Positions 25,467 to 34,610 of a stretch of DNA of 41,917 nucleotides are shown one piece after another. Every line of letters starts with the position of its first letter. The first letter of the stretch is position 1. Position numbers and translations under genes: made by a program. The notes under the pieces were generated by a model, which worked only from the letters and a program-made list of their open reading frames with translations, had not been told where the DNA came from and ran no database searches. Location: NCBI GenBank assembly GCA_023388555.1, contig JAEWGA010000053.1:1-41917 (forward strand), given 5' to 3'. Source of the DNA: Bacteroidota bacterium (lineage in GTDB: Bacteria; Bacteroidota; Bacteroidia; Bacteroidales; Porphyromonadaceae).

Positions 25467-26114
25467 TTACTCCATGTAGGGAGTAGAGTCGAACCCCTCC
25501 AAAGCCTCTTTACGCTCTAAGCAAGTAGCACACCTCCCGCAATGCATCCCCTTTCCCTCGTAACAGGACCATGTATGCTCATAAGGCACGCCAAGGGCTT
25601 TCCCCCTTAGTGCTATTTCGCGTTTGGTTAAATGCGTATATGGGGCAAATAGTTGAGTTTTGGTATAGGTGCCTGCTGCTATCGCCTCATTCATACTGGT
25701 AACAAACTCTGGTGTACAGTCGGGATATATAACATGGTCCCCGGCATGGTTAGCCAATAATACTTGTTGGCAACCCAAGGTTTCTGCCAACCCGGCACAT
25801 ACCGATAGCATGATACCATTCCTAAAAGGCACTACCGTACACTGGATATTACTCTTATCATACGCACCATGCGGTATTTCTCCTCCCGAAAGCAAAAGGT
25901 CCGAAGCCAAGCCCATACTCCCCAAATCCATCTTTATCACCCTATGCGGCACTCCTAATTGGCTACAAAAGTAACCGGCAGCGGCCAGTTCCTGTTTAGC
26001 ATGCTTACTACCATAATCAAAGCTCACAGCCAATGCTATGTTAGCAGAAAACTCAAACAAAGCGGTGGTACTGTCCAGTCCACCCGAATATAACAGGATG
26101 GTATTCCTTTCCAT
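25467..26114 (-). CDS. queC: 7-cyano-7-deazaguanine synthase QueC
   Basis: The 215-residue enzyme converts 7-carboxy-7-deazaguanine to preQ0 using ATP and ammonia, in queuosine synthesis. It has the PP-loop SGGLDS (residues 10-15) and the C-terminal zinc site CYEGKGMHCGRCATC (Cys184, 192, 195 and 198). The length is normal for the family. It is transcribed alone; queD, queE and queF are not next to it. It links functionally to queA at 3131-4183. A TATCTTTG box lies 31 bases upstream. Confidence 0.96.
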   Translation of the reverse strand: MERNTILLYSGGLDSTTALFEFSANIALAVSFDYGSKHAKQELAAAGYFCSQLGVPHRVIKMDLGSMGLASDLLLSGGEIPHGAYDKSNIQCTVVPFRNGIMLSVCAGLAETLGCQQVLLANHAGDHVIYPDCTPEFVTSMNEAIAAGTYTKTQLFAPYTHLTKREIALRGKALGVPYEHTWSCYEGKGMHCGRCATCLERKEALEGFDSTPYME

Positions 26115-26144
26115 ATAAACAACAACTTAAATATTATTACCTAA

Positions 26145-26152
26145 CAAAGATA
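26145..26152 (-). promoter_or_regulatory. -7 box of queC
   Basis: Read on the minus strand, this is TATCTTTG, 30 bases before the queC ATG. The 14-bp hairpin at 26160-26192 lies immediately upstream and occupies the place where a -33 element would be. A preQ1-type riboswitch was considered but not recognised in the short leader. Confidence 0.5.
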
Positions 26153-26159
26153 CTAATAC

Positions 26160-26192
26160 GACGCAAGGCATACACCCCGTATGCCTTGCGTC
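26160..26192 (-). terminator. Perfect 14-bp hairpin between recA and queC
   Basis: GACGCAAGGCATAC (26160-26173) and GTATGCCTTGCGTC (26179-26192) pair perfectly around a five-base loop. It lies about 180 bases downstream of the recA stop with no T run on either side, so it may be a weak terminator or an operator or insulator. A second hairpin, AAAGATC with GATCTTT, lies near 26266-26283. I see no gene between 26115 and 26375. Confidence 0.45.
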
Positions 26193-26375
26193 ATATGTTC
26201 CACAAATATTAGGATATTAGGTAAGAAAGATTGTATAGGTTATGTCTCCTTGTTTTGTTCTGTTACAAAGATCCAAAGATCTTTCCGAGTTAGCAACTTT
26301 TCCTGTATGTTTTATAGCATACTTTAGCTGCATATTTACCTATACTTTTCTCCCTTCAAGCCCTAATTAGAAAAA

Positions 26376-27416
26376 TTATTTAGAAACATCGGCCTTCATT
26401 GCTTCTAATGTTTTCGATTTAATAAGCTCTGCCAAGTCCACATTCTCTTTAAGGGTTGCCAAAGTCTTCTCCCTACCTTGTCCTAACTTGGTATCTTGGA
26501 AAGAATACCAGCTACCCGACTTCTTCACAATCTCGTAACTGGTAGCAAACTCCAATATTTCTCCCATCTTGGAAATACCTTCGCCAAACAACATATCAAA
26601 CGTGGTGCCTTTAAACGGAGGAGCCACTTTATTCTTAACCACTTTTACTCGGGTTTCGTAACCAATAACTTCGTCCGACTCCTTTTTAATAGCCCCCCCT
26701 CTACGTATATCTATACGAACAGAGGCATAATATTTAAGGGCATTTCCACCGGTAGTTACTTCGGGGTTTCCGTAGCCCCCTATTTTTTCGCGCAACTGGT
26801 TAATGAAGATGCACACGGTATTGGTTTTGTTAATGTAGCCAGCAAGTTTACGTAATGCTTGCGACATTAAACGGGCTTGCAACCCTATTTTAGCATCGCC
26901 CATAGCGCCCTCTATTTCGGCTTTAGGGGTTAAAGCGGCCACCGAGTCAATAACGATAAGGTCTACCGCCGAGGACCTAATCAGCTGTTCTGCAATTTCC
27001 AGGGCTTGTTCTCCGTTATCGGGCTGAGAAATCCAAAGGTTAGCAAGGTTTACGCCCAATTTTTCAGCGTAAAAGCGGTCGAAGGCGTGCTCGGCATCCA
27101 CAATAGCGGCAATACCACCTTGTGCTTGCACCTCGGCAATAGCATGAATGGCGAGGGTTGTTTTACCGGAGGACTCTGGGCCAAATATCTCTATTATACG
27201 TCCGCGCGGATATCCGCCCACCCCTAAGGCCATATCCAGGCCCAAGGAACCGGTGTGAATAACGTCTAAGTCCTCCACTTTCTCATCGGCCATGTTCATG
27301 ATAGAGCCTTTTCCGTAGCTCTTCTCTATTCTTTCCATGGCAATCCTTAGGGCCTCCAGTTTAGTTTTATCCACTTCGCCTTTTTGTAGTGCTGTTTTTT
27401 CTTGTGCTTCTGCCAT
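26376..27416 (-). CDS. recA: Recombinase RecA
   Basis: The 346-residue protein forms ATP-dependent filaments on single-stranded DNA for homologous recombination and the DNA-damage response. Walker A GPESSGKT is at 79-86, the VDLIVIDSV Walker B strand is near 150-158, and the QLREKIG and GNPEVTTGGNALKYYASVRIDIRR segments (loops L1 and L2 region) follow. The length is typical. It lies 46 bases after bcp in the same direction and probably shares its transcript. I saw no LexA-type operator; many Bacteroidota lack a classical one. Confidence 0.98.
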   Translation of the reverse strand: MAEAQEKTALQKGEVDKTKLEALRIAMERIEKSYGKGSIMNMADEKVEDLDVIHTGSLGLDMALGVGGYPRGRIIEIFGPESSGKTTLAIHAIAEVQAQGGIAAIVDAEHAFDRFYAEKLGVNLANLWISQPDNGEQALEIAEQLIRSSAVDLIVIDSVAALTPKAEIEGAMGDAKIGLQARLMSQALRKLAGYINKTNTVCIFINQLREKIGGYGNPEVTTGGNALKYYASVRIDIRRGGAIKKESDEVIGYETRVKVVKNKVAPPFKGTTFDMLFGEGISKMGEILEFATSYEIVKKSGSWYSFQDTKLGQGREKTLATLKENVDLAELIKSKTLEAMKADVSK

Positions 27417-27462
27417 ATTGTAAAAGTAATTTTAAGATTCGTGTTAATAGGTTCTCTGTGGG

Positions 27463-27936
27463 TTACAGGTTTAGTTCCCTAATGATGCCGAGCAGTTGGT
27501 CGGCATGTTTCTTTGTTTGGATGTCGCGCCCTGTCATAACATACCTAACCACTCCACTGGCGTCTACCAGCAAGGTTGTTCTTTGTGTACCCATATATTG
27601 GCGGCCGTACATACTTTTAGGCACCCACACGCCTACCTGTTGTTGCAGGGTTGTTTCGGTATCGGCAATAAGGTCGAAGGGCAAGTCGTGTTTTTCTTTA
27701 AACCCTTGGTGACTTTTCGCGCTATCCTTACTAACGCCAATAACCTTAAAGCCGGCTTTGGTTAATTCCTGGATTCCATCGCGCAAACTGCAAGCCTCGG
27801 CAGTACAGCCCGATGTATTATCCTTCGGATAGAAGTACAGGATTAGCTTTTGCCCCTTCAGGGCGTCGCGAGTCAGAGGGGTTCCGTTTTGGTCCGTCCC
27901 TAACACCTCGGGTATAAGGTCTCCCACTTGTATCAT
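27463..27936 (-). CDS. bcp: Thioredoxin-dependent peroxiredoxin, BCP type
   Basis: The 157-residue thiol peroxidase reduces hydrogen peroxide and organic peroxides in the cytoplasm. The peroxidatic site is TSGCTAEAC with Cys44, and Cys49 five residues later is the resolving Cys of the atypical BCP class. The flanking YFYPKDNTSGCT is diagnostic. I chose ATG 27936, which overlaps the stop of the upstream dehydrogenase gene by four bases (ATGA); an in-frame start at 27969 would overlap more and adds unlikely sequence. recA follows. Confidence 0.95.
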   Translation of the reverse strand: MIQVGDLIPEVLGTDQNGTPLTRDALKGQKLILYFYPKDNTSGCTAEACSLRDGIQELTKAGFKVIGVSKDSAKSHQGFKEKHDLPFDLIADTETTLQQQVGVWVPKSMYGRQYMGTQRTTLLVDASGVVRYVMTGRDIQTKKHADQLLGIIRELNL

Positions 27937-29132
27937 AGCTCCAAATTGATATCGTGAAGTTCGTGCCAAGGCAGCCCTTGTTTTGCAAGTTCTTGCAAGA
28001 AGGGGTCGGGGTTCATCTCTTCCACATTAAACACACCGGCACCGGTCCAAATATCCTTCATCCACATCATTGCCCCTACGGTAGCAGGAACGCCTGTGGT
28101 ATAGCTAACGCCTTGGGCACCGGTTTCTTTGTAAGCGGCCTCGTGGCTACAGTTATTATAAATGTAATAGGTACGCTCCTTGCCATCCTTAATGCCACGG
28201 ATTCTACAGCCAATAGAGGTTTGTCCGGTATAGTTCTCACCCAAGTCGCCAGGGTTTGGCAATACTGCTTTTAGGAACTGGATAGGTACAATTTCGCGTC
28301 CTTCATACATGATAGGCTCAATGCTGGCCATACCTATATCCTGGATAACCTTAAGGTAGGTAAGGTATTGTTGTCCAAAGGTCATCCAAAAGCGTGCTCT
28401 TTTAATGGTGGGGAAGTTTTTCACCAAGGACTCCAGCTCCTCGTGGTACAGCAGGTACGACTCCCGTGGGCCCACTTCGGGGTAAGTTAAGGACTTATGT
28501 ATTTCCTGGGGTTCGGTTTCTATCCACTTACCATCTTGGTAGTAGCGTCCCTTTTGAGTTATCTCCCTAATATTTATTTCGGGATTAAAGTTGGTAGCAA
28601 AAGCTTTATGGTGGTCGCCGGCATTACAGTCCACTATATCCAAATAATGGATTTCATCAAAGTGGTGTTTAGCTGCATAGGCAGTGAATACATTGGTAAC
28701 ACCTGGGTCGAATCCACAACCCAGTATAGCAGTCAGCCCCTTTTCCTTAAAGCGGTCCTGGTAAGCCCATTGCCAGCTGTACTCAAACTTAGCTTCATCC
28801 AAAGGTTCGTAGTTAGCGGTATCTAAGTAATTAACGCCACACTCCAAGCAAGCATCCATAATGGTAAGGTCCTGGTACGGGAGGGCCACATTAATAACCA
28901 ATTCGGGCTTCACTTTTTGGAACAGCTCTACCAGCTGACGCACATCGTCGGCATCTACCTGGGCTGTTTTTATTCGTCCTTGTGGCACTCGTGCAGCTAT
29001 GGCATCGCACTTGGAAAGTGTTCTGCTGGCCAGTGTTATATCGGTAAACACATCGTTATTCATGGCTACCTTTTGGGCTACTACCGAGCCCACGCCGCCA
29101 GCACCTATAATAAGTACTCTTCCTTGTTTCAT
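27933..29132 (-). CDS. Saccharopine dehydrogenase-family protein, probable carboxynorspermidine synthase
   Basis: The 399-residue protein has an N-terminal Rossmann motif, VLIIGAGGVGSVVAQKVA, and a saccharopine-dehydrogenase-like C-terminal domain (GCGFDPGVTNVF, DCNAGDHH). The length and motifs match carboxynorspermidine/carboxyspermidine dehydrogenases, which reductively join aspartate semialdehyde with a diamine using NADPH. This is the main route to triamines in Bacteroidota. The matching decarboxylase gene is not in the window. It is the first gene of the unit with bcp and recA. Saccharopine or a related amino-acid substrate is the less likely alternative. Confidence 0.85.
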   Translation of the reverse strand: MKQGRVLIIGAGGVGSVVAQKVAMNNDVFTDITLASRTLSKCDAIAARVPQGRIKTAQVDADDVRQLVELFQKVKPELVINVALPYQDLTIMDACLECGVNYLDTANYEPLDEAKFEYSWQWAYQDRFKEKGLTAILGCGFDPGVTNVFTAYAAKHHFDEIHYLDIVDCNAGDHHKAFATNFNPEINIREITQKGRYYQDGKWIETEPQEIHKSLTYPEVGPRESYLLYHEELESLVKNFPTIKRARFWMTFGQQYLTYLKVIQDIGMASIEPIMYEGREIVPIQFLKAVLPNPGDLGENYTGQTSIGCRIRGIKDGKERTYYIYNNCSHEAAYKETGAQGVSYTTGVPATVGAMMWMKDIWTGAGVFNVEEMNPDPFLQELAKQGLPWHELHDINLEL

Positions 29133-29202
29133 ATTGCGTTGTTATTTATGTATTTGCGGGTTTACAGCAAGGGCTTAACTACTGGTGGGTCCTTGCTCTT
29201 TT

Positions 29203-29210
29203 CAAAGATA
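29203..29210 (-). promoter_or_regulatory. -7 box of the carboxynorspermidine synthase-bcp-recA unit
   Basis: Read on the minus strand, this is TATCTTTG, about 70 bases before the ATG. The leader contains an inverted repeat (AGCAAGG with CCTTGCT). The -33 element is not clear. Confidence 0.5.
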
Positions 29211-29318
29211 GTGAAAACCCCTTTATTGGGTAACTACTCTGTAGGGGTATGTTTATTGGAATACATTGGAGAAGAGGAGAAGGTGGCGGGGCTATATCTT
29301 ACCACAAAAGGCAACAAG

Positions 29319-29360
29319 AAAGGGTGCAAGGGAACTACCATTCCCAATGCACCCTTTTTT
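29319..29360 (-). terminator. Terminator after the YebC-family gene
   Basis: AAAGGGTGCA (29319-29328) pairs with TGCACCCTTT (29348-29357), with an inner GGGAA/TTCCC stem. On the minus strand the hairpin is followed by a T-rich stretch; on the plus strand it ends in six T, so it could work in both directions. It begins about 30 bases beyond the yebC stop. Confidence 0.75.
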
Positions 29361-29391
29361 ATTATGTAAGCAGGAAAGGAGCCAGAGCAGT

Positions 29392-30114
29392 TTACTCCTC
29401 CTCTTCTTGCATATTGGTGAATACGTTCTGAACGTCGTCGTCCTCCTCTATTCTTTCTATCAACTTATTTATTTGTTCGCGCTGCTCTGGGGTAACAGCT
29501 ACGTAGTTCATAGGTATCCTAACAAATTCGTTGGAGGTGATTTCAAAACCATTTTCTTCCAAATAGTTTTGTATCGCGGCATTCTGAGAGAACTCGCCCG
29601 AAATTACAATCTCGTCCTCGTCGGCCTCAATTTCGTCCACACCAAAGTCTATGAGTTCCAGCTCCAAGGTTTCCAGGTCGGCATCCTCCTTAGGCGCTAC
29701 GTGGAATACACACTTGTGGTCGAACAAAAACTCCAAACTGCCAGTAGTTCCCAAGGATCCCCCGGCTTTATTAAAGTAGCTGCGTATGTTGGCAACGGTT
29801 CGGGTGGTGTTATCGGTAGCTGTTTCAACAAAAATGGCAATACCGTGTGGGCCATAGCCTTCGTAATTCATCTCCTTATAGTCGGTAAAATCCTTTTCGT
29901 AGGCTTTTTTTATGGCTCTTTCCACGTTATCCTTGGGCATATTTTCTTTTTTTGCTGTTTGCATCAGCACCCTTAGGCGAGGGTTGGACTCGGGGTCGGG
30001 GCCTCCTTGTTTTGCGGCAATGGTTAGCTCTTTACCCAACTTGGTAAATACGCGTGCCATGTTTCCCCATCGTTTCAGTTTTCTGGCTTTTCGGTATTCG
30101 AATGCTCTTCCCAT
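29392..30114 (-). CDS. YebC/PmpR family protein
   Basis: The 240-residue protein belongs to the YebC/TACO1 family. Members are annotated as transcriptional regulators, and some have been linked to translation of difficult sequences such as proline stretches. Diagnostic parts are the N-terminal MGRAFEYRKARKLKRWGNMARVF (23 residues, of which MARVFTKLGKEL is the core), KENMPKDNVERAIKK and NYEGYGPHGIAIFVE. The C-terminus is strongly acidic (EEDDDVQNVFTNMQEEEE). It lies 40 bases after pheT in the same direction and is probably co-transcribed. The exact role is not deducible from sequence. Confidence 0.9.
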   Translation of the reverse strand: MGRAFEYRKARKLKRWGNMARVFTKLGKELTIAAKQGGPDPESNPRLRVLMQTAKKENMPKDNVERAIKKAYEKDFTDYKEMNYEGYGPHGIAIFVETATDNTTRTVANIRSYFNKAGGSLGTTGSLEFLFDHKCVFHVAPKEDADLETLELELIDFGVDEIEADEDEIVISGEFSQNAAIQNYLEENGFEITSNEFVRIPMNYVAVTPEQREQINKLIERIEEDDDVQNVFTNMQEEEE

Positions 30115-30154
30115 AGGTATTTGTATTATGCTGTGGTATTTTATTGCTTAACTG

Positions 30155-32605
30155 TTATCGGAGTTCGGCCCCCAGCTGTTGGTGCAGGGCTTCATATATA
30201 CGGTTCATAACGGACTGTATTGTTTTGTCCGATAATGTTTTTTCTTTATCTCTTAGCTCAAACGTTACTGCGTACGACTTTTTCCCAGGGGGTAGGTGTT
30301 TGGGGTTTTCGTAAACATCAAACAAAGCTACGGACTGGAGTAGCTTACGCTCGGTTTTCTGTGCTATTGCCTGGATGTCGGCAAAGGTTACCGAGCTATC
30401 CACCAACAGTGCAAAATCGCGGCGTACGCTGGGATACTTGGGCGTATCCTTTATGCTCACCTTTGTTTCCAAGTGTATTGCTACAAGGTTGTTCCACTCC
30501 AACTGAGCAAAATACACCGGGCAATCTATATCCAACTTGGCGCACACCTTAGGGTTTACAATACCCCAATAGCCTATGTGTTTATGGTTGCGTGTATTTA
30601 TTTCTATACCCTCTGTAATATTGTATTTGTTGGCAAAAGGGGTAAACACCAAAGCGTCGGGGTTCACGCCCATACGGGCTAAAATATGCTCTACGGTAGC
30701 CTTAATGTCATAAGGGGTAGTTTTACGCGCTGGCAAGGCCCAGTTGGCGGGGGTATCATCGCCTGTGAGCCAAAGAGCTAAGTGGAACGTTTCGTTATAA
30801 GGCATAGCACCATGCTCGGGGGCGTTGGTGCAACGAGTGTAGGTATTTCCGAACTCAAAAAAGCGGATAGAGGTATTGCGCCTTTTTTGGTTGTAGGAGA
30901 TGCTTTCCAACCCACCATACAGCAGCGTTTGGCGGAGGGTCGACAGGTCCGAAGAAAGGGCGTTAAGTACCTCCACACCTTGGCTCATGCTCTCCTCGGA
31001 AGCGTAGTAGCTGGCTTTGGAAAGGGAGTTGTTCAGGATTTCGTTGTACCCTTCTCCCACCAATTGGTCCGAAATCACACGTTGGTAAGCGTAACTTTTA
31101 TCGGTAACAGTAGGGGTTTGCAGGTTGCTTGTAACCCTACCAGGCAGGGTCACTTTGTCGTAACCATAAATACGCAGGATCTCCTCTACTAAGTCCACAT
31201 CTCGGGTTACGTCGTACCGGTAAAGGGGTACGCTAACCTGTGCCACGCCATTTTCACAAGAAAGCACAGGCATTTGCAGGGCTTCCAGTACCGCTATTAT
31301 CTCCTCGTTGGTAATAGCTACACCGGTAAGGCTTCGCACACGCTCAAAGGATAGCTCTACTTGCCTGTCCAACAAGTTGGTATTCACCACATCGTACTTG
31401 GCAGAGGCTATTTCCCCACCACAAATCTCCAATATAAGGGATGCTGCACGGCTCAAAGCATAGTCGGTGCCCTTAGGGTCCAAGCCCCGTTCAAAGCGGA
31501 ACGAGGAGTCGCTGCTTACACCATGGCGGCGCGCCGACTTTCGCACGTAGGTAGGGTGAAACGTGGCAGCTTCCAAAAAGAGCTCCTGCGTAGCCTCGGT
31601 AACCCCCGACTCTGTTCCGCCCATAACGCCAGCCAAACACATAGGGGTAGTGGCATTAGCAATAACCACATCGGCGGGGGTAAGTTTGTGGTCCGTTCCG
31701 TCCAGCAGTTTAAGCTCTTCCCCCTCTTTTGCATAGCGCACGTTAATGGTGTTTCCCACCTTTTCTAAGTCGAAGGCATGCAGTGGTTGCCCTGTTTCAA
31801 AAAGCACAAAGTTGGTAATGTCCACCACATTGTTTATAGGCTTTTGTCCTATGGCTGTAAGGGCTTGGCACAGCCAGTCGGGACTTTTTTGCACCTTCAC
31901 GCCTTTTATAACCACGCCACAATAACGCAAGCACCCTTCTGTTGCCGTTACATTTAAGGCAATAGGTGTGTTATTGGCAAATAGCACTTCGGCAGGGGGG
32001 GTATGCAAGGTTGCTTTTTGTCCGCGTACTTTAAGGTAGGCATACAGGTCGCGTGCTACTCCCATATAGCTTGCGGCATCGGAGCGGTTTGGGGTTATAT
32101 CTACCTCTATAATGGTTTCGGATTGTAGGTTAAGGTAATCGCGCATTGGTGTTCCGGGCTTCACCTCGTTGGGCAGCACAAGGATACCCGAGTTATCGTT
32201 GCCAATACCCAGCTCCACCTCTGAGCAAATCATACCAAAGGACTCCTCGCCCCTAATTTTTCCTTTCTTTATCTTAAAAGCCTCCTCGCCACTGTATAGC
32301 GTAGTCCCAATAGTAGCTACGGGTACTACTTGGTTAGCGGCTATATTGGGGGCACCACATACTATTTGTAAGGTACCGTGCTCCTCGCCTAAGTCTACCG
32401 TTGTAATATGGAGGTGGTCCGAGTTAGGGTGATCGGTACAAGTAAGGACTTTCCCTACAACCACACCTTGCAAGCCTCCTTTAATTGCTTCGTGCTCTTC
32501 TACGGATCCTACCTCTAAACCTATCGAGGTAAGTATTTCCGCTAATTGTTGGGGGCTAAGGTCAAAGTCTATATACTTTTTAAGTTGCGAGTATGCTATC
32601 TCCAT
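30155..32605 (-). CDS. pheT: Phenylalanine--tRNA ligase beta subunit
   Basis: The 816-residue subunit joins with PheS in an alpha2-beta2 enzyme that charges tRNA-Phe. Domains in order: an N-terminal segment with a tRNA-binding EMAP-like fold (about 40-155; HPNSDHLHITTVDLG), the B3/B4 editing domain (about 210-380; RRHGVSSDSSFRFERG), the B5 domain (about 400-475), a catalytic-like core, and the C-terminal anticodon-binding FDX-ACB domain (about 725-816; YPSVRRDFALLVD). The length is normal. pheS is not in the window, as is usual where the two genes are separated. yebC follows. Confidence 0.97.
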   Translation of the reverse strand: MEIAYSQLKKYIDFDLSPQQLAEILTSIGLEVGSVEEHEAIKGGLQGVVVGKVLTCTDHPNSDHLHITTVDLGEEHGTLQIVCGAPNIAANQVVPVATIGTTLYSGEEAFKIKKGKIRGEESFGMICSEVELGIGNDNSGILVLPNEVKPGTPMRDYLNLQSETIIEVDITPNRSDAASYMGVARDLYAYLKVRGQKATLHTPPAEVLFANNTPIALNVTATEGCLRYCGVVIKGVKVQKSPDWLCQALTAIGQKPINNVVDITNFVLFETGQPLHAFDLEKVGNTINVRYAKEGEELKLLDGTDHKLTPADVVIANATTPMCLAGVMGGTESGVTEATQELFLEAATFHPTYVRKSARRHGVSSDSSFRFERGLDPKGTDYALSRAASLILEICGGEIASAKYDVVNTNLLDRQVELSFERVRSLTGVAITNEEIIAVLEALQMPVLSCENGVAQVSVPLYRYDVTRDVDLVEEILRIYGYDKVTLPGRVTSNLQTPTVTDKSYAYQRVISDQLVGEGYNEILNNSLSKASYYASEESMSQGVEVLNALSSDLSTLRQTLLYGGLESISYNQKRRNTSIRFFEFGNTYTRCTNAPEHGAMPYNETFHLALWLTGDDTPANWALPARKTTPYDIKATVEHILARMGVNPDALVFTPFANKYNITEGIEINTRNHKHIGYWGIVNPKVCAKLDIDCPVYFAQLEWNNLVAIHLETKVSIKDTPKYPSVRRDFALLVDSSVTFADIQAIAQKTERKLLQSVALFDVYENPKHLPPGKKSYAVTFELRDKEKTLSDKTIQSVMNRIYEALHQQLGAELR

Positions 32606-32668
32606 ATCGTGGTAAAATCATTGTAAAGTTAAGGCGTAGGCAATACGTATGGCATGCCTACAACGTTA

Positions 32669-32696
32669 CGAAATTACAGATTTTCTGTCAGTCCAA
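32669..32696 (-). promoter_or_regulatory. Promoter of pheT-yebC with an internal palindrome
   Basis: On the minus strand a TTG (32694-32696) is followed by 17 bases and TAATTTCG (32669-32676), one mismatch from TAnnTTTG. Between the boxes lies ACAGA-TTT-TCTGT (32676-32688), a possible operator. An inverted repeat in the leader (GTAGGCA with TGCCTAC, 32636-32661) could be structured RNA or the end of the ABC-F unit. Confidence 0.45.
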
Positions 32697-32742
32697 GGCT
32701 ATACAGGTTTTGTTTATTGGGGTGTAAAGTGTTTTTGGGGGA

Positions 32743-34596
32743 CTAATCCCACATACTAAGTTCCAGCCAGCGCATCTCCTTCTCGTCCAAAAGGGACTTG
32801 GCATTCTCGTATTCTTCTCCGGCGGTAAAGAGTTGCTCGGGCGGTAAGCTGCCCGACGACATTTGCTGTTCCAGCTCGCTCAGCTTGGATTGTAGCTTTT
32901 CTATCTCCTTTTCCAGGGCTTCAAACTCTTGCTGTTCCTTATAGGAGCGTTTTACCTTGGTACGCTCTTGGGTGGGTTTAGGGGTGGTGGTGGCTTTAGG
33001 CTGTTTTTGTGAAGGGTGTTGTTTTTTGTATTGTATCCTATAGTCGGTGTAATTACCAGGGTAATCCAACACTTTCCCGTTGCCTTCTAAAACAAACAAG
33101 TGGTTTACTACATTATCAATAAAGTAGCGGTCGTGGGATACCACGAGCAAACAGCCATCAAAGTCTTGCAGGTACTCCTCCAACACACGTAGTGTAGGCA
33201 GGTCCAGGTCGTTGGTAGGTTCGTCCAACACCAAAAAGTTGGGCTGGGTTGCCAATACACGGCACAGTTGTAAGCGCCTACGCTCCCCACCGCTTAACTT
33301 TTCCACAAAGTCCTGCTGACGAGCCGGCGGGAAAAGGAAGCGCGTAAGCAACTGGCTTGCACTTATTTTTTTCCCGGAGTTGTTAATATACTCGGCATAC
33401 TCCGTTATTACCTCTATTACCTTTTTACCAGGGGGAAAGTCCAGGCTGTTTTGGGAGAAGTAGCCAAAGCGCACTGTTTCTCCTACCGCTACCGTTCCTT
33501 TATCGGGCAAAACATCTCCCATGATAAGGCGGATAAGGGTGGTTTTCCCTACTCCATTTGGGCCAACAATTCCCACCCTATCCTTACGCGCAAAGTTGTA
33601 GGTAAAGTTGGCAATAAGTTGCTTGTTGCCATAACTTTTGTACACGTGCTCTGCCTCAAATATCTTTTTCCCTATGTATTGGTTGTTTTGCAACAGGTCC
33701 GGGGCCTGTACCGTGTTGGTTGTTGCTAATCGGTTTTCTATTTCATGGAAGGCGTCTATCCTGTATTTAGCCTTCGTAGCCCTTGCCTGTGGCATGCGCC
33801 GCATCCACTCTAACTCCCTACGGTAGGTATTGCGTAACGACTGTTGCTCCCGCAGGAAGGCCTCTTCCCGCTCTTGCTTTTTGGTAAGGTACAGTGTGTA
33901 GTTGCCTTCGTAGCGGTACATCTCTTGCGGGGTTAACTCCATAATGGCGTGGCACACGGCATCCAGGAAATAACGGTCGTGTGTTACCATTAACAAGGTG
34001 AGCGTCGAGGTGGACAAATACCCCTCCAACCATTCAATAATATCGGGGTCCAGGTGGTTGGTAGGTTCGTCCAGCAACAAAAGGTCGGGGCGCGATAGCA
34101 GCACCGCGGCTAAAGCAATACGTTTGCACTCCCCTCCCGATAGCCCCGTGGTTGGCGCAAGCACCGAGGGGATACGTAGTTGGCTCAGCAGGGCGGTCAT
34201 TTCCCGCTCTATATCCCAGGCTTGCAGAGCATCCATTTCGGCACTCCACCGTGCTATCTCTTCTGCATCGGAGCGGCTCACCGCCTGCTCGTACCCTGCA
34301 ATAACTTCCTGTATTGGGGTCGGCAAGCGGCTCATACAGGCAGCTAATATATTGGGGTATTGACGGAACGACTCGGACTGTGACAAATACCCTACCGTAG
34401 AACCTCGGGTATAAACAACCTCCCCTTCTTCTGCGTTTTCTTGCCCAACCAATATTTTTAGCAAGGTGGATTTTCCAGAGCCGTTTGGGGCTATAAGCCC
34501 TACCTTTTCCCCTTTTTCAACAGAAAAGGAGATGTCCCTAAACAGCTCCAGCGCGCCAAAACGCTTTGTTAAGTGGGATGCTTGTACCAATGGCAT
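32743..34596 (-). CDS. ABC-F family ATP-binding protein (Uup-like)
   Basis: The 617-residue soluble protein has two ABC ATPase domains and no membrane segment. The first Walker A is GLIAPNGSGKST, with signature LSGGE and LLLLDEPTNHLD. The second is GIVGPNGVGKTT, with LSGGE and LVLDEPTNDLD. An ABC-F linker lies between them, and a C-terminal coiled coil (about 545-610, EALEKEIEKLQSKLSELEQQ) matches the Uup-type tail. Such proteins act on ribosomes or branched DNA intermediates rather than in transport. It lies 14 bases after the porin gene in the same direction. An antibiotic-resistance role cannot be judged from sequence and is not suggested by context. Confidence 0.93.
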   Translation of the reverse strand: MPLVQASHLTKRFGALELFRDISFSVEKGEKVGLIAPNGSGKSTLLKILVGQENAEEGEVVYTRGSTVGYLSQSESFRQYPNILAACMSRLPTPIQEVIAGYEQAVSRSDAEEIARWSAEMDALQAWDIEREMTALLSQLRIPSVLAPTTGLSGGECKRIALAAVLLSRPDLLLLDEPTNHLDPDIIEWLEGYLSTSTLTLLMVTHDRYFLDAVCHAIMELTPQEMYRYEGNYTLYLTKKQEREEAFLREQQSLRNTYRRELEWMRRMPQARATKAKYRIDAFHEIENRLATTNTVQAPDLLQNNQYIGKKIFEAEHVYKSYGNKQLIANFTYNFARKDRVGIVGPNGVGKTTLIRLIMGDVLPDKGTVAVGETVRFGYFSQNSLDFPPGKKVIEVITEYAEYINNSGKKISASQLLTRFLFPPARQQDFVEKLSGGERRRLQLCRVLATQPNFLVLDEPTNDLDLPTLRVLEEYLQDFDGCLLVVSHDRYFIDNVVNHLFVLEGNGKVLDYPGNYTDYRIQYKKQHPSQKQPKATTTPKPTQERTKVKRSYKEQQEFEALEKEIEKLQSKLSELEQQMSSGSLPPEQLFTAGEEYENAKSLLDEKEMRWLELSMWD

Positions 34597-34610
34597 AGTG
34601 TAACGGTGCG

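Noticed and set aside
26115..26144. preQ1 riboswitch in the queC leader
   Set aside because: The leader between the -7 box and the ATG is about 30 bases and shows no recognisable pseudoknot pattern.
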